Virus record (IMG/VR): IMGVR_UViG_3300017782_000206 | Span: 1-24,734 of that record | Origin: a virus | Direction: 5' to 3' (one strand) | DNA: 24,734 bases | Shown here: positions 1-6,234 of the stretch, piece by piece | Layout of the letters: every line of letters begins with the position of its first letter | Numbering within the stretch: position 1 is the first letter of the stretch | The notes under the pieces: model-generated | Databases searched by the model: none | The model's input: only the letters and a program-made list of their open reading frames with translations | Told to the model about the DNA's origin: nothing | Translations under genes and position numbers: made by a program

Positions 1-504
1 GTCATTCATTTGTCTGAATGTCAAGTCCCACCAATCATCCATGAACTCACGTACAATCGGTTTAGACATATCATATAAACATACTGCTCCGCATAGTGTG
101 AACTTAGAAACGCCTTCCGGAGTATCAAAGTCACGTTCTGCATATATGTAGTCACGGTCATCTGTCAAAGCGGTGAAGACCACATCGTGATCTTTCATTT
201 CGTCCCATACTTTGACGATGTCTTCATGCTCTACTTCCATGTCAGCATCAATATACATCGTTAGGTCATACGGCGATTTCGCCATACCCCATAACTTAGC
301 GCGGTAGTGATCGTCACATAAGAGAATATCGTCTGCGACATCTCGACCACGGTCATCAAGGAATCGTTCCTCAGTCACCAAACAGATCTTGCATTCCTCT
401 TCTGGTTCATAGTAGTCCCGAAGAGACTCTGCAAGATTGATTGCGTACAAATAAAAGTTGCGTTTCTTAGACGCAACAATAATAAAACCTTTACTCTTTT
501 CCAT
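1..504 (-). CDS. Putative glycosyltransferase (GT-A-like), 3' end cut by window edge
   Basis: An open frame of 168 codons starts at the ATG at 504-502 and runs off the left edge with no stop. The N-terminus (KGFIIVASKKRNFYLYAINL) looks like the first strand and helix of a nucleotide-diphospho-sugar transferase. Residues 84-88 read YIDAD, a DxD-type metal and nucleotide-sugar binding motif (D86, D88) preceded by hydrophobic residues, as expected for a GT-A fold. Downstream, around F136-Y147, comes a FTLCGAVCLYD stretch that could shape the acceptor side. The start overlaps the end of the upstream 153-aa gene by 14 bases, which suggests translational coupling. Sugar donor and acceptor cannot be read from the sequence. 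It could modify host surface sugars, phage DNA or virion proteins. The GT-like call rests on the DxD context only, so the fold is likely but the activity is inferred. Confidence 0.6.
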   Translation of the reverse strand, partial: MEKSKGFIIVASKKRNFYLYAINLAESLRDYYEPEEECKICLVTEERFLDDRGRDVADDILLCDDHYRAKLWGMAKSPYDLTMYIDADMEVEHEDIVKVWDEMKDHDVVFTALTDDRDYIYAERDFDTPEGVSKFTLCGAVCLYDMSKPIVREFMDDWWDLTFRQMND

Positions 505-952
505 CTGTCTCGGCCTCTAGTTGTTCTTGCAGAATCATAATTGAGTACATATCTACTTCAATCTTTGACTTTGCCCGACGCAGTTTAGCCTTCAACTTGC
601 GGTTCTTAGAGTTCTTAATCTCTTCAACCTCAAACGCTTCTAGTTTGTAGTTGAATAGTTTTTCTAGTTTACGTGCCTTTTGGTGTTCTAAGTCACGTTG
701 TTTTTCTTCTTCAGCTTCTGCCTTCTTACGAACAACACGATCTTCAGTTTCTTTATTAATCGATTCTTCGCCTAGAGCATCAACTACTTCATTAAACAGT
801 TCGTTCTCACTACCATCTTTGTTGTGACGTAATAAAAACATTTGCTGTCGTGTAACACGACCCACATCATCTTCAAGTTCTAAAATACAGTTGAGTTCTT
901 TTTTCTCTTCTGTTTCCCAGAACGCATTATCCATCCATTGCTTACGACTCAT
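491..952 (-). CDS. Conserved-looking charged coiled-coil phage protein, function unknown
   Basis: A 153-aa protein starting at ATG 952. A good Shine-Dalgarno sequence (GGAG, spacer ATATGA) precedes it. Residues about 1-60 look globular (AFWETEEKKELNCILELED, then GRVTRQQMFLLR). Residues about 65-150 are very rich in Lys, Glu and Arg with heptad-like hydrophobics, so a long helix or coiled coil is likely. There is no signal peptide or membrane segment. It is the first gene after the strong terminator that closes the repeat-fibre gene, and its end overlaps the glycosyltransferase-like gene by 14 bases, so the two probably share a transcript. I do not recognise a characterised family. A structural, scaffolding or chaperone role in the tail is possible from context only. 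Confidence 0.8.
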   Translation of the reverse strand: MSRKQWMDNAFWETEEKKELNCILELEDDVGRVTRQQMFLLRHNKDGSENELFNEVVDALGEESINKETEDRVVRKKAEAEEEKQRDLEHQKARKLEKLFNYKLEAFEVEEIKNSKNRKLKAKLRRAKSKIEVDMYSIMILQEQLEAETDGKE

Positions 953-975
953 TCATATCTCCAAAGAGTTCATTA

Positions 976-993
976 AATTATAATCTATATATG
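976..993 (-). promoter_or_regulatory. Weak candidate promoter for the 153-aa gene
   Basis: Between the terminator and the ATG at 952, the minus strand holds an A/T-rich stretch with ATATATAG followed by TATAAT (982-977). TATAAT matches a sigma-70 -10 box. A TTGAC lies upstream but only about 10 bases away, too close for a standard -35. The stretch is not a good match to the late octamer TATAAATA. It is listed because a terminator directly upstream implies that a new transcript should start here. Confidence 0.25.
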
Positions 994-994
994 T

Positions 995-1022
995 CAAAAA
1001 TAGTGGGGCATTTCTGCCCCAC
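995..1022 (-). terminator. Rho-independent terminator after the 1526-aa repeat gene
   Basis: A perfect 8-bp GC-rich stem (GTGGGGCA / TGCCCCAC, 1003-1010 with 1015-1022) has a 4-base loop. On the minus strand it is followed by TATTTTTG. It lies 21 bases past the stop codon of the upstream gene (TAA at 1045-1043). The T-tract is on the minus-strand 3' side only, which fixes the direction. Confidence 0.9.
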
Positions 1023-1042
1023 TTTCATTTCTATTCGCGTTA

Positions 1043-4000
1043 TTATGCAACCCTTGCGTATAGAGTATACGTCTCGACCACATTAGTTAGTGAGTCAGAG
1101 ATTGTTGCACCTACGTAGTTACCTAGGAACGATCGTGCGTAGTTTCCTACGAAGTTACGGTTATAGTTCCCTTCGAATCCACGAGTATAGTTACCAGTGA
1201 AGTCACCTACGTATGTTGAAACACGATTACGTGAGTAAGCACCTGAGTAAGCAGATGTTCTGATACGTGCGTATGCAGATACGCGGACACGAGAGTAGTT
1301 ACCTACAAAGTCACGAGAGTAAGTACCAGTGTACTCACCTACGAAACCACGGTTGTAGTTACCTACATAGTTCCCTGCGAAGTCACGCGAGTAAGCACCT
1401 GTGTATTCACCAACGAATCCACGAGCATAGTTACCTACATAATCACCAGCAAATCCGCGAGTGTATGCACCAGTGTATTCACCAGCGAATCCACGTGAGT
1501 AAGCACCTGTGTACTCACCTACGAAACCACGGTTATAGTTTCCTACGAAGTCTCCGACAAAGTCACGAGCATATGCACCAGTGTACTCACCTGCAAACGT
1601 TCTTGCGTAGTTACCTACGAAGTCGCCGGCAAATTGACGTGTGTACTGACCTGAGAAAGTACGCGCATAGTTACCAGTGAATGTTGTGTTATACGTACCA
1701 GCATATTCACCAACGAAACCTCTTGCGTAGTTACCAGTATAGTCACCAGCGAAGTTACGGTTGTAAGTGCCAGAGTAAGCACCAGTGTACTCACCTACGA
1801 ATCCACGAGAGTAAGCACCAGTGTACTGACCAGAGAATCCACGAGAGTAGTTACCCACATAGTTTCCACCGAAGTTACGTGCATAGTTACCTACATAGTT
1901 ACCAGCGAAGTCTCCAACGAAATCACCGACGAAGTTGCCAGCGAAGTTGCGTGAGTAGTTGCCAGTAAATGTGCGAGAATAGTTACCAGTAAAGTCACCT
2001 GCAAAGTTAGTCACACGATCACGAGTGTATGCAGAAGAACGGTTGCGGACATATGCAGATACACGAGTTCTTGCGTATGCAGAGTAACGAGTGCGTGTTG
2101 ATGTACGAGTGTACTCACCAGTGTAGTTACCAGCAAAGTCGCCTGCGTATCCACGTGCATAGTTACCAACAAAGTCACCAGTAAAGGTTGTTGTGTAGTT
2201 ACCCACAAAGTTACCAGCAAAGTTAGTTACGCGATCTCTAGTGAAATCACCAACGTAGTTGGTCACACGAGTACGGGCATATGCAGAACCACGGTTACGG
2301 GTTGAGTCACGAGTACTGTTACGAGTGTATTCACCTACGTAGTTACCGGCATAGTATCCAGTACGTGTGTAGTTACCGGTATTCGTGTACACTGCAGTGC
2401 GGTCACGCGTGAATGCACGAGCATAGTTACCAGTGTAGTACAATGTACGAGTGTAGTAACCAGTGTTTGTAGAAGTACGCGTAGAAGTACGTGCGTAGTT
2501 ACCTACGTAAGATGCAGCGCGTGTACGTGAGTAGTTTCCTACAAAGTTACCAGCGTAGTTAGTTACACGAGTACGACCATAGTTGCCAGTATAAGTGGCA
2601 GCACGATTACGAGAATAGTTGCCTACGAAGTTACCAGCGTAGTTTGTAACACGATCACGAGTATATGCGGAACCTCTTGTACGAGTGTATGCACGTGCAT
2701 AGTTACCAGTGTAAGATGCAGCACGAGTACGAGTGTAGTAGTAAGTAACTGTACGTGCATAGTTACCAGTGAAAGAACCACTTGATGTTCTTGTGTATTG
2801 TGTGACGAAAGTCCCAGAATAGTTACCGGTATAGTTACCGGTATAAGAGGCGCCACCCGATTGATATGTAACAGCAAAGTGGGTTATAAATGATCCATAG
2901 TAACTTCTTAATGTACCACGATAATACGTGACGCCACCAGAAGTAATACTATCGACATTACCAATTGCAATTGCGACATTCAGGCCATCAACATAAACTT
3001 GGTTGATGGTTACTCCACCTTCAGTGTCACGCTTCCAACCAGTTGTTACACCCCAGAAGGCTCCATTATATGCGTTGGTTACGGTACTACCTGTACCAGT
3101 AGAAACACTTGTAGAGACACGCGTATAAGTGCCTACGAAGTTACCACTATAGTTACCAGTGTAAGATGCAACACGATTACGAGTATAAGTGACTGGACCT
3201 GTTCTTGCGTAATCACCGACATAAGACGCAGCACGTGCACGAGTAAATGCACGAGCGTAGTTTCCTACAAAGTTACGCCCATAGTTTCCTACGAAGTTAC
3301 CAGCATAGTTAGTTACACGAGTACGACTATAGTTGCCAGTATAAGTGGCAGCACGATTACGAGAATAGTTGCCAGCAAAGTTGCCTTCAAAGTTAGTTAC
3401 ACGATCACGTGAGTAGTTACCTACATAAGATGCAGCACGAGTACGCGAATAGTCACCTACGAAGTCACCTGCGTAGTATAGTGTACGAGTGTATGCTGGA
3501 GTACGAGAATATGCAGCAGAATAGTTACGAGCATAGTTTCCAACGAAGTTACCTGTGTAGTACAATGTACGCGTATAGTTCAATGTACGCGTTGATGTGC
3601 GGGTTGATGTACGTGCGTAGTTACCAGTAAAGTCACCAGTGTAGTTGCCAGCATAGTTACGAGCATAGTTTCCTACGAAATCGCCAGTAAATGTGGTTGC
3701 ATAGTTACCTACAAAGTTTCCGGCATAGTCAGTAACACGTGTGCGGGTAAAGTTGCCGACATAGTTAGTAATGCGTGTGCGAGCATAAGCACTGTAACGA
3801 GTACGAGTAGATGTACGAGTTGAAACACGAGCATAGTTGCCGACATAGTTGCCAGCATAACCACGAGAGTAGTTACCAACAAAGTTACGAGCATAGTTGC
3901 CTTGGAAAGAACGTGAGTAGTTACCTACGAAGTTTCCAGCAAAGTTGGTTACACGATTACGGACATATGAAGAAACACGTGCACGAGAATAAACACCAGC

Positions 4001-5623
4001 AAAGTTGGTTACACGATCACGAGTGTAGTTAGTTACACGGGTGCGTGTGTAATCTGCAGAGTATGCAGAGACGCGTGTACGAGTTGAGGTACGAGCATAC
4101 GCAGAAACACGGTTACGCGAGTAAGTTCCCGCATAAGCAGAAACACGGTTACGTGAGTAAGTGCCTGAGTAAGTACCTGTGTATGATGAAACGCGTGTGC
4201 GAGTATAGTTTGCAGAGTATGAAGAACTGCGTGTACGCGAGTAAGTACCTGCGTATGAAGAGACACGACCACGAGTGTACGAAGATGCACGACTACGTGA
4301 GAATGTTCCGGTGAAGTTAGTCACACGGTTACGAGTGTAAACAGAAACACGTGCACGGTTATAAGTGCCTGCAAAGTAACCAGTAAATGCAGTCAATCGA
4401 TTACGTGTGTATGATGAAATGCGTGTACGAGCATATGTGCCCGAGTACGCAGAAGTACGAGTTCGCGAATAAGTTCCTGAGTAAGCAGAAACGCGAGTAC
4501 GACCGTAGTTGTCTGAGTAAGACGAATTACGAGTACGCGAGTAAGTACCAGTGTATGAAGATACGCGAGTACGACCATAGTCAGCAGCATATGCTGAACT
4601 GCGGTTACGTGAGTAAGTACCGTCATAAGTTGAAGTACGCGTACGAGCATAATTACCTTCAAATCCACGAGTATAGTTACCAGTGAAGTCACGCGTATAT
4701 GCACCAGTGTAATCCCCCACGAAAGTTCGTGAGAAAGTGTTGACACTGTTGCGAGTATATGATGAAATGCGGTCACGACTATATGCAGAAATACGAGTAC
4801 GAGCATACGAAGAAACACGGTTACGAGTGTAATCGGTATCTATGATTGTGCGTCGTGAGTTCTCTGCACTACCACGAGCATGCCATGTTCCTGGCAAGAT
4901 AGGTGCACCCTGAGCAGAAGATCTTAACTGATAAGATCCAATTGCGCCTGGGACCGATCGTAATGTCTTAGCTCGTTGACCTAGAGTAAAAGACATTTGA
5001 CCGTTGGTCATCTCTTTGAAACCATCAAAGGATGAACCATCATAACAGATGGCGACCGGACGTTCTTCATCAGGTGCTATGTATGAACCGTCTTTTTGAT
5101 AAATGTGGTAAGGTGTTGTTGTGCCGTCACCAAGTGTATCGGTGAAGACATTAGAAATAGCAACCTTATAATCAGGACTTGGTGGAATAGAAGATAGTCT
5201 ATAAATTCCATTCCATTGGTTTGTTTCCATTGTGCTTAATGCACGAGTTACGAGGAGGTCTAGATCACCATCCGTCATTTCATAGAAACCCGGATTGTCA
5301 CCTAGCTCGTAATAACCAACAGGACGTACAAAATTTTCTCCAGACTCATCAGCAGTACCGCCTACTTGCTTTAGCGTAGTAGTTACGGTGGTACTAGTGA
5401 TGTTAGATGCAGGGTGTGTTCCTGCCACTTCATTGTAGTATGTATCTACAAATGAACCAATATTAACACCATCAGTAAGACTGAGGTTGCCTGTGTCACT
5501 AGCAGCGGCCGCTGTTAGTGCTTCAGATACGGCATACGCAAGATATTCTTCTTGCGAAGGCGTAAATTCCTGTAAGTCACCATTAGCATTTTGAATTTTT
5601 AGTGGAATACTAGATGTTGACAC
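1043..5623 (-). CDS. Giant tetrapeptide-repeat (Y/F-x-G/R-N) virion protein, putative tail fibre or adhesin
   Basis: A 1526-aa protein. The start is GTG at 5623-5621, because the next in-frame Met is over 100 residues in. Residues 1-264 are a non-repetitive N-terminal domain, probably for virion attachment. Residues 265-836 are 143 consecutive tetrapeptides, 837-926 a non-repeat island, 927-1506 another 145 tetrapeptides, and 1507-1526 a short tail. Typical units are YTGN, FVGN, YSRN and the eight-residue pair YTRT-RVSS. Aromatics fall every 4 or 8 residues without a register slip. The tracts lack Lys, Cys, His, Trp and Met and are nearly Pro-free. Short xTGN-type tetrapeptide runs occur in phage tail fibres, but this length and aromatic content are unusual to me. 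It has its own late promoter and terminator and follows a chaperone-like gene. Fibre or adhesin is inferred; the biochemical role is unknown. Confidence 0.85.
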   Translation of the reverse strand: MSTSSIPLKIQNANGDLQEFTPSQEEYLAYAVSEALTAAAASDTGNLSLTDGVNIGSFVDTYYNEVAGTHPASNITSTTVTTTLKQVGGTADESGENFVRPVGYYELGDNPGFYEMTDGDLDLLVTRALSTMETNQWNGIYRLSSIPPSPDYKVAISNVFTDTLGDGTTTPYHIYQKDGSYIAPDEERPVAICYDGSSFDGFKEMTNGQMSFTLGQRAKTLRSVPGAIGSYQLRSSAQGAPILPGTWHARGSAENSRRTIIDTDYTRNRVSSYARTRISAYSRDRISSYTRNSVNTFSRTFVGDYTGAYTRDFTGNYTRGFEGNYARTRTSTYDGTYSRNRSSAYAADYGRTRVSSYTGTYSRTRNSSYSDNYGRTRVSAYSGTYSRTRTSAYSGTYARTRISSYTRNRLTAFTGYFAGTYNRARVSVYTRNRVTNFTGTFSRSRASSYTRGRVSSYAGTYSRTRSSSYSANYTRTRVSSYTGTYSGTYSRNRVSAYAGTYSRNRVSAYARTSTRTRVSAYSADYTRTRVTNYTRDRVTNFAGVYSRARVSSYVRNRVTNFAGNFVGNYSRSFQGNYARNFVGNYSRGYAGNYVGNYARVSTRTSTRTRYSAYARTRITNYVGNFTRTRVTDYAGNFVGNYATTFTGDFVGNYARNYAGNYTGDFTGNYARTSTRTSTRTLNYTRTLYYTGNFVGNYARNYSAAYSRTPAYTRTLYYAGDFVGDYSRTRAASYVGNYSRDRVTNFEGNFAGNYSRNRAATYTGNYSRTRVTNYAGNFVGNYGRNFVGNYARAFTRARAASYVGDYARTGPVTYTRNRVASYTGNYSGNFVGTYTRVSTSVSTGTGSTVTNAYNGAFWGVTTGWKRDTEGGVTINQVYVDGLNVAIAIGNVDSITSGGVTYYRGTLRSYYGSFITHFAVTYQSGGASYTGNYTGNYSGTFVTQYTRTSSGSFTGNYARTVTYYYTRTRAASYTGNYARAYTRTRGSAYTRDRVTNYAGNFVGNYSRNRAATYTGNYGRTRVTNYAGNFVGNYSRTRAASYVGNYARTSTRTSTNTGYYTRTLYYTGNYARAFTRDRTAVYTNTGNYTRTGYYAGNYVGEYTRNSTRDSTRNRGSAYARTRVTNYVGDFTRDRVTNFAGNFVGNYTTTFTGDFVGNYARGYAGDFAGNYTGEYTRTSTRTRYSAYARTRVSAYVRNRSSAYTRDRVTNFAGDFTGNYSRTFTGNYSRNFAGNFVGDFVGDFAGNYVGNYARNFGGNYVGNYSRGFSGQYTGAYSRGFVGEYTGAYSGTYNRNFAGDYTGNYARGFVGEYAGTYNTTFTGNYARTFSGQYTRQFAGDFVGNYARTFAGEYTGAYARDFVGDFVGNYNRGFVGEYTGAYSRGFAGEYTGAYTRGFAGDYVGNYARGFVGEYTGAYSRDFAGNYVGNYNRGFVGEYTGTYSRDFVGNYSRVRVSAYARIRTSAYSGAYSRNRVSTYVGDFTGNYTRGFEGNYNRNFVGNYARSFLGNYVGATISDSLTNVVETYTLYARVA
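1106..2845 (-). repeat. Tetrapeptide (12-bp) repeat tract 2, 145 units
   Basis: This encodes residues 927-1506 of the 1526-aa protein. I split it by hand into 145 tetrads with no register change. The first half resembles tract 1 (YTGN, YSRN-RAAT, STRT runs). The second half shifts to acidic units (FVGE, FAGD) and Ala-ending units (YTGA). The coding strand prefers C-ending codons: Asn is almost always AAC and Tyr is mostly TAC. Confidence 0.95.
1298..1849 (-). repeat. Higher-order 12-residue (36-bp) super-repeat inside tract 2
   Basis: From about residue 1259 to 1442 tetrads often group in threes, of the form YxRG-FxGE-YTGA (for example YSRG-FVGE-YTGA and YTRG-FAGD-YVGN). This gives an approximate 36-bp period on top of the 12-bp one. 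Long near-identical DNA stretches recur here, which points to recent unequal exchange. Confidence 0.8.
2846..3115 (-). other. Non-repeat island domain (residues 837-926) within the repeat protein
   Basis: Exactly 90 residues separate the two repeat tracts. The island contains Trp, Lys and His, which the repeats lack (AFWGVTTGWKRDTEGG), and beta-rich segments (VYVDGLNVAIAIGNV, GGVTYYRGTLRSYYG). It looks like a small folded beta domain at a mid-fibre position. I recognise no family. Tract lengths on either side are nearly equal, at 572 and 580 residues. Confidence 0.75.
3116..4831 (-). repeat. Tetrapeptide (12-bp) repeat tract 1, 143 units
   Basis: This encodes residues 265-836 as 143 tetrads. 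The first half is rich in the Arg/Ser octapeptide type (YSRT-RVSA, YTRN-RVTN). Toward the island, YxGN and FVGN units become common. Exceptions such as STRT-STRT, LNYT-RTLY and YSRT-PAYT-RTLY still keep the four-residue register. Confidence 0.95.
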
Positions 5624-5657
5624 GATATCGCTCTCTTTAAGTTAAAGTTAGTTTTGC

Positions 5658-5673
5658 CATCACTGCAGTAATG
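5658..5673 (-). promoter_or_regulatory. Imperfect 16-bp palindrome in the 5' leader of the repeat gene
   Basis: The minus strand reads CATTACTGCAGTGATG, a dyad with one mismatched pair. It begins about 10 bases downstream of the late promoter octamer, close to the expected transcript start. As RNA it could form a short 5' hairpin with a self-complementary CUGCAG loop. A 5' stabilising hairpin or a protein site are both possible. Confidence 0.35.
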
Positions 5674-5682
5674 ACATAGGTA

Positions 5683-5690
5683 TATTTATA
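5683..5690 (-). promoter_or_regulatory. T4-type late promoter (TATAAATA) for the 1526-aa gene
   Basis: An exact match to the T4 late octamer TATAAATA on the minus strand, in the 79-base gap before the GTG at 5623. It directly follows the T-tract of the upstream terminator. T4-type late promoters use a phage sigma (gp55) and need no -35 box. Transcription would begin near 5677, giving a leader of about 50 bases. Confidence 0.8.
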
Positions 5691-5691
5691 A

Positions 5692-5716
5692 TAAAAAATC
5701 CCCTAAGAGTTAGGGG
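5692..5716 (-). terminator. Rho-independent terminator overlapping the stop of the 161-aa gene
   Basis: A perfect 7-bp stem (CCCCTAA / TTAGGGG, loop of 3) is followed on the minus strand by ATTTTTTAT. The TAG stop at 5705-5703 lies within the hairpin. It separates the chaperone-like gene from the 1526-aa repeat gene. Confidence 0.88.
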
Positions 5717-6188
5717 TTGTAGGCCAATTTACTTCCGCGACGGAAAGTATCGCTCCTAAATTATCTGTAACATCTCTTAACGATTGACGGTAATTTTTCC
5801 ATCCTATTCGTTGTTCTTCAGTCAAAGGACTGTCCGCCACTTGAGTCCAATCTGTTAATGACAATTTTCTATTTCTTTCTACCCTGATATCGTTCAGTAA
5901 ATCTTCTCGGTTAAACTCCCATCCACCCAGTTCATTGCTCCAAGTGGCATGCCTATTAGGCGGACTACCAATAAAAATAAATTCTCCATCCGATGGAACA
6001 TACCAATAATAACTCATAAAGTGACGAAGATCTTCGCACCCTGCAGGGACTCTATCTTCTGTTATGTGAAGTATTAACTCTTTTCCATCTTCAGAGACAC
6101 CGGCTGGATCTATTTTAAAAGTAGGGTATGAAATCCTATTTATTTTACCAGACACTTTATCTACGTAGACGATGTATTTCAATTCCAT
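5703..6188 (-). CDS. Phage tail assembly chaperone-like protein (second copy)
   Basis: A 161-aa protein starting at ATG 6188. AAAGG upstream is the probable ribosome site, with a rather long spacer. The N-terminal 100 residues include a Trp/Tyr-rich segment (FMSYYWYVPSDGEF). The C-terminus carries the pattern RNRKLSLTDWTQVADSPL, then WKNYRQSLRDV and a final WP-P. This matches the phage tail assembly chaperone / tail-fibre assembly C-terminal domain (R-x-x-L-x-x-x-DWTQ, YRQxLRD, WP). Such proteins help fibres fold or trimerise and are often not in the virion. It lies between the two repeat proteins and is related to the 131-aa protein at 10869-11264 through this C-terminal motif. Its own late promoter and terminator make it a separate transcription unit. 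Partner choice is inferred from position. Confidence 0.82.
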   Translation of the reverse strand: MELKYIVYVDKVSGKINRISYPTFKIDPAGVSEDGKELILHITEDRVPAGCEDLRHFMSYYWYVPSDGEFIFIGSPPNRHATWSNELGGWEFNREDLLNDIRVERNRKLSLTDWTQVADSPLTEEQRIGWKNYRQSLRDVTDNLGAILSVAEVNWPTTPNS

Positions 6189-6216
6189 GATGAATTTACC
6201 TTTGATATCTGCCTTT

Positions 6217-6224
6217 TATTTATA
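6217..6224 (-). promoter_or_regulatory. T4-type late promoter (TATAAATA) for the chaperone-like gene
   Basis: An exact TATAAATA on the minus strand in the 46-base gap between the 1437-aa gene stop (6235) and the ATG at 6188. The predicted leader is only about 20 bases. Confidence 0.78.
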
Positions 6225-6234
6225 TACTTTAAAT

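Noticed and set aside
1267-4818. Many open frames on the plus strand and in other minus frames across the repeat region
   Set aside because: A 12-bp repeat lacking stops in several frames produces open shadow frames. Their translations are low-complexity (His/Gln/Ser or Leu/Thr/Val rich) and have no consistent start signals.
1106-4831. Collagen-like (Gly-X-Y) fibre
   Set aside because: The period is four residues, not three, and Pro is nearly absent.
1106-4831. Classic pentapeptide-repeat beta-helix
   Set aside because: The units are strictly four residues long and lack the A(D/N)LXX pattern.
1106-4831. Assembly artefact caused by repeat expansion
   Set aside because: Units differ from one another in both protein and DNA sequence, the frame stays open throughout, and the island is unique. 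Local copy number could still be wrong in the most uniform part (1298-1849).
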